Assembly: GCA_025981645.1 (NCBI GenBank)
Contig: JAICXH010000008.1
Location: 1-48,046, forward strand
DNA from: Burkholderiales bacterium
GTDB lineage: Bacteria; Pseudomonadota; Gammaproteobacteria; Burkholderiales; Casimicrobiaceae
Length of the DNA: 48,046 nt
Reading direction: 5' to 3'
How positions within the stretch are numbered: the stretch's first letter is position 1; every line of letters begins with the position of its first letter. Below the pieces are notes generated by a model. The model was given only the letters and a program-made list of their open reading frames with translations, was not told where the DNA came from and did no database searches. The position numbers and the translations under genes were made by a program. Positions 15,148 through 24,004 of the stretch are shown in pieces.

Positions 15148-15306
15148 GGGCCCTTCCGGAATGCTCGGAGTCGGCAATCGCCTGCCGGGTGGGGACCCGG
15201 CGCGCCATCGCTCGACCAGGCCGGCGGCCCAGCACGGGTTCGGGCTCGCTCGGCGCGCCACCCACCACGGCAGGCGCCTCCACTCGCATTCCGGAAGGGC
15301 CCGCGA
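15144..15306. repeat. 21-bp perfect inverted repeat pair enclosing a nested hairpin
   Basis: The arms TCGCGGGCCCTTCCGGAATG(C) at 15144-15164 and their exact reverse complement at 15286-15306 are 121 bases apart. Inside lies the 7-bp hairpin GCCGGGT-gggg-ACCCGGC. The left arm fuses directly with the last 31-bp tandem copy. The layout resembles the ends of a small non-autonomous element, or a large transcribed stem after gdhB. Confidence 0.85.
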
Positions 15307-15491
15307 TGCGCAATGCGTTCGCGCGCGTACCGCACGCGCCTCCGCGGCCCGAACTCGCGCAAGCGGCTGTGAAGCCGTCGGTTCGACCGCCGAGCGACCG
15401 CGTCACGAGCCGCGAGCGAGTTGCGCCGCTGCGCGCTCGCGCACCGAACGCGACGCGCTCGCGTGCGGAGGCTCCGCCGGAAGCGGGCCGG

Positions 15492-18400
15492 CTACGCGAG
15501 GCTGCGCAGCTCGCGCAGCGCGACGGCGAGCATCGACGTGTCCGCCTCCGGCGCCGCGCGCAGCTCGGCCAGCAGCTGCTCCGTGCGCGCGATCGCGCGG
15601 CGATTGCGCTCGCTCCAGGCGTCGATCAGCCCGGCGGGTTCGGCGATGCCCGCCGCGCCCGTCAGCACTTCGCTGGTGATCGTGCGCTGCAGCCCCGAGA
15701 GGTCGTCCTCCATTGCGCCGCGCGCCAGCATTCGCCAGTGCTGATCGGCCGGCAATGCGGCGATCTTTGCGCGCAGCCACGGCACGCCGAGCCGCGTCGA
15801 GATCGAGAAGTAGATCTCCGCGACGAGCTCGACCGGGCGCGCAGTCGCGTCGGCCACTTCGACGATGTCGAGCGTTGCGTAGAGGCTGTTGAGCGTGACG
15901 ACGCGCGTCGCGAGCGCCTCCGGCACGCCGCGCGAGACATACGACTGCACGATCGCCTCGACGCGCGCGCGATCGGCTGGGTCGGTGAGGGTCGTGAGCC
16001 TGCCGGCGAGTGCCTCGACTCGCGGTGCGACGCGGGCGATCGTTCCCCCCATGTCGTCGGAAAGCCTGCGCGAGCGCAGGAACCAGGTGGTCCCGCGTTC
16101 GAGGAGCCGGCTCGTCTCGATCAGCATGGCGGTCTGCGTTGCGTCGTCGACCTTGTTGTCGAGCGCCTCGACCTGCTGCCAGAGGTCCGGGAAGCCGTAG
16201 ACCTCGCGCGTCAGCAGGTACGCGCGGACGATCTCGGCGGCCTGCGCGCCCGTGGTCTCCATCAGCCGGTGCACCCACGTGCTGCCGACGCGGTTCAGCA
16301 TGCTGTTGATCACGTGCGTGGCGATGATTTCGCGCTTCAGCGGATGGCGCTGCATCGTCGCCGCATCGCGCTTACGCAACGCGGGCGGGAAGTAGCGAAC
16401 GAGCGCCGTCGCGACCCAGCGATCGTCGGGCAGCTTCGAGGCGACGAGCTCGTCGTAGAGCCAGATCTTGCTGTAGGCGAAGAGCACCGCGGCCTCGGGC
16501 GTCGCCAGGCCGCGGCCCTGCGCGCGGCGCTCGGCAATCGCCTCGTCCGACGGCAGGAATTCGATCGCCCGATGCAGCCGCCCGTTCTTTTCGAGGTACT
16601 GGATGAAGCGCTGCTGGGCGTCGAGGAGCTGCGGCGCGATGCGGTTCATCGCCGACAGCGCCTGCGTCTGGAAGTAGTTGTCGCGCAGCACCAGTGCGGC
16701 GACGTCGTCGGTCATCTCGTGCAGCAAGGCGTCTCGCTGCTTGATCGTCAGCTCACCGTCGGCGATCGCGAGGCCGAGCAGGATCTTGATGTTGACCTCG
16801 TGGTCCGACGTATCGACGCCGGCCGAGTTGTCGATCGCGTCGGTATAGATTCGCCCGCCGGCTTGTGCGAACTCGATGCGACCGAGCTGGGTGAAACCGA
16901 GGTTGCCGCCCTCGGCGACGACCTTGCAGCGAAGCTCGCGGCCGTCGACGCGCAGCGCGTCGTTCGCTCTGTCGCCGACCTGCGCGTGCGACTCGGTCGA
17001 CGCCTTGACGTAGGTGCCGATGCCGCCGTTGTAGAGCAGATCCACCGGCGCCTTGAGGATCGCATTGATGAGCTCGAGCGGCGTCATCGCTCCCGGAGCG
17101 ATCGCGAGCGCCTTGGCGGCCTCGGGGCTGACCGCGATCGATTTGGCGCTGCGCGGGAATACTCCACCCCCCGGCGAGATCAGCTTGGCGTCGTAATCCG
17201 CCCACGACGAGCGCGGCAGCCTGAACATCCGCTCGCGCTCGGCGAACGACGTCGCGCCATCGGGATTCGGGTCGACGAAGATGTGGCGATGGTCGAATGC
17301 GGCGACGAGGCGGATGTGCTTCGAGAGCAGCATGCCGTTGCCGAACACGTCACCCGACATGTCGCCGATGCCGACGCAGGTGAAGTCGGTCGACTGGGTG
17401 TCGATGCCCATCTCGCGGAAGTGGCGCTTGACCGACTCCCAGGCGCCGCGCGCGGTGATGCCCATCTCCTTGTGGTCGTACCCGGCCGAGCCTCCCGAGG
17501 CGAAGGCATCGTCGAGCCAGAAGCGGTATTCGGCGCTGATCCCGTTGGCGTAATCGGAGAAAGTCGCCGTGCCCTTATCGGCTGCGACGACGAGGTAGGG
17601 GTCGTCGTCGTCGTGGCGGCGCACGAGCGGCGGCGGTACGACGCGGTCGCCGACGCGGTTATCGGTGAGGTCGAGCAGGCCGCGCAGGAAGTCCTGGTAG
17701 CAGGCGACGCCTTCCTTGAGATACGCATCGCGATCGGCGGGCGACGGCGCGTGCTTCAACACGAAGCCCCCCTTGGAGCCGACCGGGACGATGACGACGT
17801 TCTTCACCATCTGCGCCTTCACGAGCCCGAGCACTTCCGTGCGGAAGTCCTCGGCGCGATCCGACCAGCGCAGTCCGCCGCGTGCGACGCGGCCGCCGCG
17901 CAGATGCACGCCCTCGAAGCGCGTCGAGTACACGAAGATCTCGAACATCGGCTTCGGCTCGGGCAGCTCCGGCACCTTCGACGGATCGAACTTGAACGAC
18001 AGATAGCGCTTCGCGGCTCCGGCCGCGTCGCGACTCCAGTAGTTGGTTCGGGTGGTCGCGAGCACCAGCGCGAGGTAGTGGCGAAGAACGCGGTCCTCGG
18101 AGAGGTTGGCGACGTCGTCGAGCGCATGCTCGATCGCCCGCACGGTCGCCGTCGCGCGCGCATCGGCGTCGGCGCCGGCTGCAGGATCGAAGCGCAGCTT
18201 GAAGAGTTCGACGAGCCGCGCGGCGATCGCCGGGTACGTGGCGAACGTCGCCTCGATGAACGCCTGCGACAGGCCGAAGCCGATCTGGCGCAGGTAGCGG
18301 GCGTAGGCGCGCAGGATCGTGATTTCGACCGCCGGCAGCCGCGCCAGCGTCACCAGCCGGTTGAAGTCGTCGCTCTCGACCTCGCCGCGGAAGACGCGGC

Positions 18401-20315
18401 CGAACGCGTCGTCGAACACCGGGTGCAGCGCGTCGACCTCGATCTCGGTGTCGCCGGCCGCGGCGATGAGCCCGAGGTCGTGGATCCAGATCGGAGCGCG
18501 ACCTTCGGGCGCAATTCGGTACGGCCGCTCGTCCTGTACCTTCATGCCCATCCGCTCGAGCATCGGGAGGCTGTCCGAGAGCACGACCGGAGCGCCCTGC
18601 CGATAGAGCTTGAAGCGCAGGGCGTTCGGCGCGGCCTCGAGGGGCCGGTACAGTGACATGTCGACCGGATCGGCCGGCGTCAGCCGGTCCATCATCTCGA
18701 TGTCGGGAACCGCGGCGCGCCCGGAGAAGTCTTCGCGGTAGCCCGCCGGGAATGCGGCGCCGAAGCTGTTGAAAAGCGCATTGCCGCGCGCTTCGCCGGT
18801 CGCTCCGATCAGCGCCTGGCGCAGCTCGTCGCTCCAGCGCCGCGCGGCGCTCGCGAGGCGCGCCTCGAGCGCGCGCACGTCGAACGGGGGCACCTGGCCC
18901 GGCGTCGTGCGCACGGTCATCAGCACCCGCGCGAGCGGTGATTCGGACAGGCTCACGTTGAAGTCCGAGCTCTGGCCGTTGAACGCCGCGAGCAGCATCG
19001 CCTGCCACTTCTGCCGCACTTCGGTCGTGTAGCTCTCGCGCGGAGCGAACACGAGGCAGGTGATGAAGCGCTCGTACGGGTCGCGGCGCACGAACAGCCT
19101 GAAGCGCTGGCGATCGCCGAGGTGCAGGATTCCCGTCACCGTCTGCAGGAGCTCGTCCTCGGCGGTCTGAAAGAGCTCGTCGCGCGGATAGTTGTCGAGG
19201 ATGTTGATGAGCTTCTTCTCGGCGTGGCCGCCGCGCGGCAGATTGGCGCGGCGGATCACGTTCGCGGTCTTGTGCCGCAACAACGGGATCTCCGACGGGT
19301 TCGCGCTGTACGCGCGATGCGTGAAGAGGCCGAGGAAGCGGTGCTCGCCGCAGACTTGTCCGTCGCCGTCGAAGCGCTTGGCCGCGACGTAGTCGAGATA
19401 GCCCGAGCGGTGCACGGTCGAGCGTGATGTCGACTTGGTGATGATCAGGAGCTCGGGGCGGCGCGCGTAGGCGCGCACCTCTGGGGGCAGCGCCGCGAAG
19501 CTTCCCGCGATGTCACGCCCCGGAGCGTCGCGCAGGATCCCGAGCCCGCTGCCCGGCACGATTTGCAGCGCATCCTCGCCGTTCTTCTTCACGAGGTCGT
19601 GGCAGCGGTAGCCGAGAAACGTGAAGTGGTTGTCGGCGAGCCAGCCGAGAAACGCCGCGCCATCGGCGAGCTGGTCCGCGGCGATCGGCGGGGGGCTCGT
19701 TTCGATCGCGCGGGCGATCTCGCGCGCCTTCGCCTGCATCGCCTTCCAGTCGGCGACGCTCGCACGTACGTCGCCGAGCACGCGAAGCACGTCGGCGGCT
19801 AGGGCCTCCAACGCCCGTGGATCGGAGCTGCGGTCGACCTCGACATGGATGAACGATTCGCGTCGAGGCGAGGCAGTGCCCTCGGGCGCAAGCCCGATCA
19901 GCGTGCCGTCGGATCCGCGCTGCACGGCGAGGATCGGGTGCACGATCAGGTGGATCGTGAGCCCGTGCCGGTTGACTTCGATCGCGACCGAGTCGACGAG
20001 GAAAGGCATGTCGTCGTTGACGATCTCGATGATCGTGTGCTTCGACTGCCAGCCGTGCTCCTCGATCGTCGGATTGAACACGCGCACCCGCGCGTGGCCG
20101 GCCTCGCGCCGGCGCGCGAAGTTCCAATGCGACATCGCGGCACCGTAGAGGTCGGCAGGCAGCCGCTCGGCGAGATCCTCGCCGTCGACCTGCGCGTAGT
20201 AACCGGAGACGAACGCGCGTAGCGTGGACCGCTGCTCGGGAGCGACCTTGGCGTCGACGAGCCGGGCGATCTCGTCGAGACGCTGGGCGCGGATGTCCTG
20301 GGAGACGTCGTTCAT
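15492..20315 (-). CDS. gdhB: NAD-specific glutamate dehydrogenase, large (180-kDa) type
   Basis: The 1607-residue protein has the size and motifs of the large NAD-dependent glutamate dehydrogenases. The N-terminal ACT-like regulatory part contains FNPTIEEHGWQSKHTIIEIV and NDDMPFLVDSV. The catalytic core contains GGRVARGGLRWSDRAEDFRT, VPVGSKGGFVLK, VGIGDMSGDVFGNGMLLS, AAFDHRHIFVDPNPD and YNGGIGTYVKAS. It deaminates glutamate to 2-oxoglutarate and ammonia and is mainly catabolic. The ATG (MNDVSQDIRAQRLDEIARLV) is the family start. It lies 63 bases after the M20 peptidase in the same direction, so peptide and amino-acid breakdown genes are grouped here. No frameshift or missing motif was seen. 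Confidence 0.97.
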   Translation of the reverse strand: MNDVSQDIRAQRLDEIARLVDAKVAPEQRSTLRAFVSGYYAQVDGEDLAERLPADLYGAAMSHWNFARRREAGHARVRVFNPTIEEHGWQSKHTIIEIVNDDMPFLVDSVAIEVNRHGLTIHLIVHPILAVQRGSDGTLIGLAPEGTASPRRESFIHVEVDRSSDPRALEALAADVLRVLGDVRASVADWKAMQAKAREIARAIETSPPPIAADQLADGAAFLGWLADNHFTFLGYRCHDLVKKNGEDALQIVPGSGLGILRDAPGRDIAGSFAALPPEVRAYARRPELLIITKSTSRSTVHRSGYLDYVAAKRFDGDGQVCGEHRFLGLFTHRAYSANPSEIPLLRHKTANVIRRANLPRGGHAEKKLINILDNYPRDELFQTAEDELLQTVTGILHLGDRQRFRLFVRRDPYERFITCLVFAPRESYTTEVRQKWQAMLLAAFNGQSSDFNVSLSESPLARVLMTVRTTPGQVPPFDVRALEARLASAARRWSDELRQALIGATGEARGNALFNSFGAAFPAGYREDFSGRAAVPDIEMMDRLTPADPVDMSLYRPLEAAPNALRFKLYRQGAPVVLSDSLPMLERMGMKVQDERPYRIAPEGRAPIWIHDLGLIAAAGDTEIEVDALHPVFDDAFGRVFRGEVESDDFNRLVTLARLPAVEITILRAYARYLRQIGFGLSQAFIEATFATYPAIAARLVELFKLRFDPAAGADADARATATVRAIEHALDDVANLSEDRVLRHYLALVLATTRTNYWSRDAAGAAKRYLSFKFDPSKVPELPEPKPMFEIFVYSTRFEGVHLRGGRVARGGLRWSDRAEDFRTEVLGLVKAQMVKNVVIVPVGSKGGFVLKHAPSPADRDAYLKEGVACYQDFLRGLLDLTDNRVGDRVVPPPLVRRHDDDDPYLVVAADKGTATFSDYANGISAEYRFWLDDAFASGGSAGYDHKEMGITARGAWESVKRHFREMGIDTQSTDFTCVGIGDMSGDVFGNGMLLSKHIRLVAAFDHRHIFVDPNPDGATSFAERERMFRLPRSSWADYDAKLISPGGGVFPRSAKSIAVSPEAAKALAIAPGAMTPLELINAILKAPVDLLYNGGIGTYVKASTESHAQVGDRANDALRVDGRELRCKVVAEGGNLGFTQLGRIEFAQAGGRIYTDAIDNSAGVDTSDHEVNIKILLGLAIADGELTIKQRDALLHEMTDDVAALVLRDNYFQTQALSAMNRIAPQLLDAQQRFIQYLEKNGRLHRAIEFLPSDEAIAERRAQGRGLATPEAAVLFAYSKIWLYDELVASKLPDDRWVATALVRYFPPALRKRDAATMQRHPLKREIIATHVINSMLNRVGSTWVHRLMETTGAQAAEIVRAYLLTREVYGFPDLWQQVEALDNKVDDATQTAMLIETSRLLERGTTWFLRSRRLSDDMGGTIARVAPRVEALAGRLTTLTDPADRARVEAIVQSYVSRGVPEALATRVVTLNSLYATLDIVEVADATARPVELVAEIYFSISTRLGVPWLRAKIAALPADQHWRMLARGAMEDDLSGLQRTITSEVLTGAAGIAEPAGLIDAWSERNRRAIARTEQLLAELRAAPEADTSMLAVALRELRSLA

Positions 20316-20378
20316 GGCGGCCTTCGATTCGCCGCCACGCAGTCCGTGGCGGGCGAGCGGACGTGGGATGCGCCGAGT

Positions 20379-21779
20379 TTACGCCGCCGAAGAGTCGCCG
20401 AGGTCGTACCAGAGGCCGGCCATGATCGCGAGCGCCTCGCGTGCGACGGGGGCGAGCAGGTGCTCGTCGGGGGCGTGCTGCGAGCACCCCGGATACGAGT
20501 GCGGAATCCACACCGTCGGCAGGCCAAGCACGTCGGCGAAACAGTCGTTCGGCAGCGAGCCGCCGATTCCGGGCAGGACCGCGGGCGCGGCGCCGGTCGT
20601 TCGCTCGATCGACGCTGCCACTCGGCCAACCCATGGATGCGCGGGATCGAGGCGGGTCGCGCGCATCGTTGCGCTCTTTGCCGGGACAACTGCAACGCAT
20701 CCGAATCCGCGCACGTCGAGGTGCGCGCGCAGTGCCGCGACGAACGTCTCGGGCTCGCAGCCGGGGACGAAGCGAACCTGCAAATGAGCGCTGGCGCGTC
20801 CGGGGATCGCATTGACCGGGCGCTCGGGATTGCCCGCACCGATCGCGAGCACCTCGAGCGCGTTCGACGCGAACACGCGCTCGGCAGGCGACCGATCGGG
20901 CTCGCCCCAGTCGCGATCGATCGTCGGGCCTCCGGGTTCGCCCGGCTCGATCGTCGCGAGCGCGGCCGCAACCGACGCCGGGATCTGCGGCGTGCGCAGC
21001 GAATCGATCAGGATACGGCCCCGTGCGTCGACGAGCGAGGCGATCGCGCCGGCGAGAATCGTTGCCGGATTGGCGAGCAGTCCGCCCCAATTGCCCGAAT
21101 GATGCGCACCGCTGCGAAGCTCGACGACGAGGTCGAAATTGAAGGCGCCGCGCGAGCCGAGGAAGAGCGTGGGTTTCGCCGCGGCGAGGCGCGGTCCGTC
21201 GGAGGCGATGAATACGTTCGCGGCGAGTGCCCCACGCTCGCGCTCGCACAATGCGCGCAGGCCCGGCGAACCGAGCTCCTCGCCGGTCTCGATGACGAAC
21301 TTTGCGTTGAATCCGAGCCTGCCGCGTGCGGCGAGAACCTGTTCGAGTGCGGCGAGGTTGACGCTATGCTGTCCCTTGTTGTCTGCGGTGCCGCGCCCGT
21401 ACCAGCGCTCGCCTTCGACGGCGAGTACCCACGGCGACCTTCCGGAACCCCACCGTCCCTCCTGCCCGGCGACTACGTCGCCGTGCCCGTACGAGAGGAC
21501 CGTCGTGAGGGTCGGATCCTCGATGCGCTCGGCGATCACGAACGGCGGCGCCGACTCGCCGTCGTCGACGAGTCGCCAGGAGAAGCCCATCGCGGTGAGC
21601 GCCGGCGCGAGCTCGTCTTCGAGATAGGCGACGAGATCCGGGCGGGAGCCGTCGCGCTGGCTCTCGGTCCGATAGGCGACGCGGCGGGCGAGCGTGTCGA
21701 GGAAGTGGCCGTCGTCGAACCACTCGAGCGCGCGCGCGATCGTCGCCGCGCGCGTCGTCACCGCCTCGCGCGGCGTCAT
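20379..21779 (-). CDS. M20 family metallopeptidase (dipeptidase/deacylase type)
   Basis: The 466-residue zinc hydrolase has the M20 metal and catalytic motifs: LSYGHGDVV (His-x-Asp), WYGRGTADNKGQHSVNL (bridging Asp), IETGEELGSPGL (catalytic Glu pair), a dimerisation domain around NAIPGRASAHLQVRF, and a late metal His in WIPHSYPGCSQHAPDEH. Such enzymes cleave dipeptides or N-acyl amino acids in the cytosol. The ATG (MTPREAVTT) overlaps the stop of the upstream aminotransferase by 4 bp, indicating coupled translation. With gdhB downstream it probably takes part in peptide and amino-acid degradation. The exact substrate is unknown. Confidence 0.9.
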   Translation of the reverse strand: MTPREAVTTRAATIARALEWFDDGHFLDTLARRVAYRTESQRDGSRPDLVAYLEDELAPALTAMGFSWRLVDDGESAPPFVIAERIEDPTLTTVLSYGHGDVVAGQEGRWGSGRSPWVLAVEGERWYGRGTADNKGQHSVNLAALEQVLAARGRLGFNAKFVIETGEELGSPGLRALCERERGALAANVFIASDGPRLAAAKPTLFLGSRGAFNFDLVVELRSGAHHSGNWGGLLANPATILAGAIASLVDARGRILIDSLRTPQIPASVAAALATIEPGEPGGPTIDRDWGEPDRSPAERVFASNALEVLAIGAGNPERPVNAIPGRASAHLQVRFVPGCEPETFVAALRAHLDVRGFGCVAVVPAKSATMRATRLDPAHPWVGRVAASIERTTGAAPAVLPGIGGSLPNDCFADVLGLPTVWIPHSYPGCSQHAPDEHLLAPVAREALAIMAGLWYDLGDSSAA

Positions 21780-22951
21780 CGTGCCTCGCGCGAGCGCAGG
21801 TGCTGCGCGAGGCGAGCAGCACCTTCGTCGAGGCGCTCGTCGCTCGCCGCGAAGCACCACCGGACGAAGCCTTCGCCGTCGGGCCCGAAGGCGCTCCCGG
21901 GCGCGAGGCCGAGCCGCTCGCGGAGCACGAGCTCGCGGCAGAAGGCGAGGCTGTCGGCGACCCCGCGCACGCGGAAGAACGCGTACATCGCACCGGGCGG
22001 CAGCGCCACCGCGACGTCGGGCAGTGCGCCGAGGGCGCCGACCAGGCGATCGCGAGCGTGACGGAAGCGCGCCCGCGTCGCCGCCACCGTCGCTTCGCCG
22101 CCCTCGATCGCGGCCACGCCCGCGCGCTGCACGAACACCGGCGAGCACGACGTGTTGTATTCGATCAGCGTTGCGAGCTCGGGCACGAGGGTCGGCGGCG
22201 CGGCGATCCAGCCCAGCCGGAAGCCCGTCATCAGCCACGCCTTCGAGAAGCTGTTGGTGCTGACGATGCGGGCATCGGCCGGAGCGAAATCGAGGAACGA
22301 CGGCGCGCAGCGCGCATCGCCGCGGTAATAGAGCCGCTCGTAGACATCGTCGGCGACGATCCAGATGCCGTAGCGATGACAGCGCTCGAAGATCGCTCGC
22401 TGTTCGTCGGGGGTTGCCGTCCAGCCGGTCGGATTGTTCGGCGAATTGATCACCAGCACCTGGGTCGCGGGCGTCAACGCGTCGAGCAGACGATCGAGAT
22501 CGAGCGTCCAGCCGCCCGGGCCGAAGCGCAGTGCTACGGGCTCGACCTGCGCCGAAAGGATCTTCGGAATCTCGACGAGGTTCGGCCAGACCGGGGTCAC
22601 CGCAACGACGCGATTGCCGGGGTCGACGAGCGCCTGGAACGCGATCGCGAGCGCCGACATGCCCGACGCGGTGACGGCGATCTCTCCGGTGTCGGTGGGA
22701 CGGTGCAGCCGGCTCAGGTACGCGGCGATCGCCTCGCGGAGCGCGGCGAGTCCGAGATTGTGCGTGTAGAAGGTCTCGCCCGCGGCGAGGGCCGCCGCGG
22801 CGGCTTCGCGGATGAACGCCGGAGTGACCTCGTCCGGTTCGCCGAACCAGAACGCGAGCACATCGCCCGCATCGAGGCCGGCATTGGCGATCTCGCGGAT
22901 CTTCGAAGTGACGAGCGCGGCAACCGCGCGGCGCGCAGTGGCCGGGTGCAT
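21776..22951 (-). CDS. PLP-dependent class I/II aminotransferase
   Basis: The 391-residue protein shows the fold-type I aminotransferase signatures: ASGMSALAIAFQALVDPGN (cofactor phosphate region), NSPNNPTGW (Asn contacting the cofactor), IVADDVYERLYY (Asp to pyridine nitrogen), SFSKAWLMTGFRLGW (Schiff-base Lys), and the carboxylate-binding Arg near VRWCFAASDERL. It resembles aspartate/aromatic aminotransferases that make or use 2-oxo acids. It is the first gene of a short unit with the M20 peptidase (4-bp overlap). Substrate specificity cannot be decided from the sequence. Confidence 0.9.
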   Translation of the reverse strand: MHPATARRAVAALVTSKIREIANAGLDAGDVLAFWFGEPDEVTPAFIREAAAAALAAGETFYTHNLGLAALREAIAAYLSRLHRPTDTGEIAVTASGMSALAIAFQALVDPGNRVVAVTPVWPNLVEIPKILSAQVEPVALRFGPGGWTLDLDRLLDALTPATQVLVINSPNNPTGWTATPDEQRAIFERCHRYGIWIVADDVYERLYYRGDARCAPSFLDFAPADARIVSTNSFSKAWLMTGFRLGWIAAPPTLVPELATLIEYNTSCSPVFVQRAGVAAIEGGEATVAATRARFRHARDRLVGALGALPDVAVALPPGAMYAFFRVRGVADSLAFCRELVLRERLGLAPGSAFGPDGEGFVRWCFAASDERLDEGAARLAQHLRSREAR

Positions 22952-22957
22952 CCCCCT

Positions 22958-23179
22958 TTATACCGGGGCGTTGTCGGCGGCGGCAAGCGTGGCCGGGGCC
23001 GCAGGCGCCGGAGCCGCGGAGGCGGGTACCGCGGCATGGGCCTCGGTCGCCACCACGAAGACGGCGAGCGCCAGCACGATGCTCACCGCCGCCCCGGTCG
23101 CGAGGCTCGCGAGCAGCAGCCGCAAGAGATCGCGCCAGGCTCCGGGGCGTGCCGCAGGGTAGTCGGTGATCGCCTTCAT
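22958..23179 (-). CDS. small single-pass membrane or exported protein, unknown function
   Basis: The predicted product has about 73 residues: a short basic start (MKAITDYPAARPGAWRDLLR), one strong hydrophobic helix (LLLASLATGAAVSIVLALAVFVVATEAHA) and an Ala/Pro-rich tail. The AxA motif after the helix could be a signal-peptidase site. It ends 6 bases before the aminotransferase start and lies divergent to the response regulator. I do not recognise a family. A start four codons upstream is equally possible, and neither has a clear ribosome binding site. Confidence 0.5.
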   Translation of the reverse strand: MKAITDYPAARPGAWRDLLRLLLASLATGAAVSIVLALAVFVVATEAHAAVPASAAPAPAAPATLAAADNAPV

Positions 23180-23289
23180 CGCAGCATGCATTCAATACCG
23201 CGATCGCGGCACTGCGGCGTACGAATCGTGGCGCAGCAGCGATCAAATGTGGCAAACCGGTGGCACGGCGAGCGGCGCACAATCCGCCG

Positions 23290-23988
23290 ATGAGCCGCCG
23301 CATTGCCATCGTCGAGGACGAGCCAGCGCTGCGGGCGAATGTCGCCGATGCGCTGCACCGTCACGGCTACGACGTCGCTGGCTACGCCAACGGCGCGAGC
23401 GCGCTCGACGCCTTCCGCGCACGTCTGCCTGACCTTGCGCTGGTCGACGTCGGCCTTGGCGACGACATCGACGGCGGCTTCGCGCTCTGCCGCGAGCTGC
23501 GCGCGATGTCAGCCGTGGTGCCGATCATCTTCCTGTCGGCGCGTGACTCCGATTTCGACATCGTCGCCGGTCTGCGCCTCGGCGCCGACGACTACGTCAC
23601 CAAGGATACGAGCCTGCCGCAACTCGTCGCACGCATCGCCGCGCTGTTCCGCCGCAGCGAGATCGCGCATTCGGCGAATCCGATCGAGGACGTGCAACAC
23701 CGTGGCGCACTGACGCTCGACTCGAAGCGGCTGACCGCGCACTGGAAGGGCGAGCGCGTCGATCTCACGCTGACCGAATTCTGGATGGTCCACGCGCTCG
23801 CGCGCCATCCGGGGCACGTCAAGGATCGCGACAGCCTGATGCGCGAGGCGAACATCACCGTCGACGACAGCACGATCACCTCGCACGTCAAACGGATCCG
23901 GCGCAAGTTCCAGGCGCTCGATCCGGACTTCGACGCCATCGCGACCGTCTATGGCATCGGTTACCGCTGGAACGTCGGCCCGTCCTGA
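23290..23988 (+). CDS. pdsR: OmpR-family response regulator resembling PdsR (proteobacterial dedicated sortase system)
   Basis: The 232-residue protein has a receiver domain (MSRRIAIVEDEPALRANVAD; phospho-acceptor Asp in LALVDVGLGDDIDGGF; switch Thr/Ser in IIFLSARDSDFDIVAGLRLG; conserved Lys in DYVTKDTSL) and a winged-helix DNA-binding domain (LTLTEFWMVHALARHPGHVK, ITSHVKRIRRKFQALDPDFD). It follows the PdsR model as I remember it, including the acidic GLGDDIDGGF insertion and VYGIGYRW ending. PdsR partners a histidine kinase near a dedicated sortase. The kinase follows 16 bases downstream, but no sortase or target protein is in the window. The start MSRRIA was chosen over an upstream in-frame ATG because receiver domains begin here. 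Confidence 0.8.
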   Translation: MSRRIAIVEDEPALRANVADALHRHGYDVAGYANGASALDAFRARLPDLALVDVGLGDDIDGGFALCRELRAMSAVVPIIFLSARDSDFDIVAGLRLGADDYVTKDTSLPQLVARIAALFRRSEIAHSANPIEDVQHRGALTLDSKRLTAHWKGERVDLTLTEFWMVHALARHPGHVKDRDSLMREANITVDDSTITSHVKRIRRKFQALDPDFDAIATVYGIGYRWNVGPS

Positions 23989-24004
23989 TTCCGCCCGGCG
24001 GACG

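Larger units (their letters stand above)
14959..15491. other. repeat-rich intergenic region between gdhB and the thiolase gene
   Basis: This 533-bp stretch has no convincing gene. From left to right it holds the 5' leader of the thiolase gene, four 31-bp tandem repeats, a large inverted repeat with a perfect GCCGGGT/ACCCGGC hairpin inside it (15184-15201), and a GC-rich tail with a small CGGCT...AGCCG hairpin (15365-15378) just before the gdhB stop. Long open frames here are an effect of base composition. Confidence 0.7.

Noticed and set aside
20379-23309. A 976-residue frame that appears to fuse the M20 peptidase to upstream sequence
   Set aside because: The upstream 500 residues are arginine-rich shadow sequence opposite and out of frame with the aminotransferase gene; the peptidase has its own ATG overlapping the aminotransferase stop.
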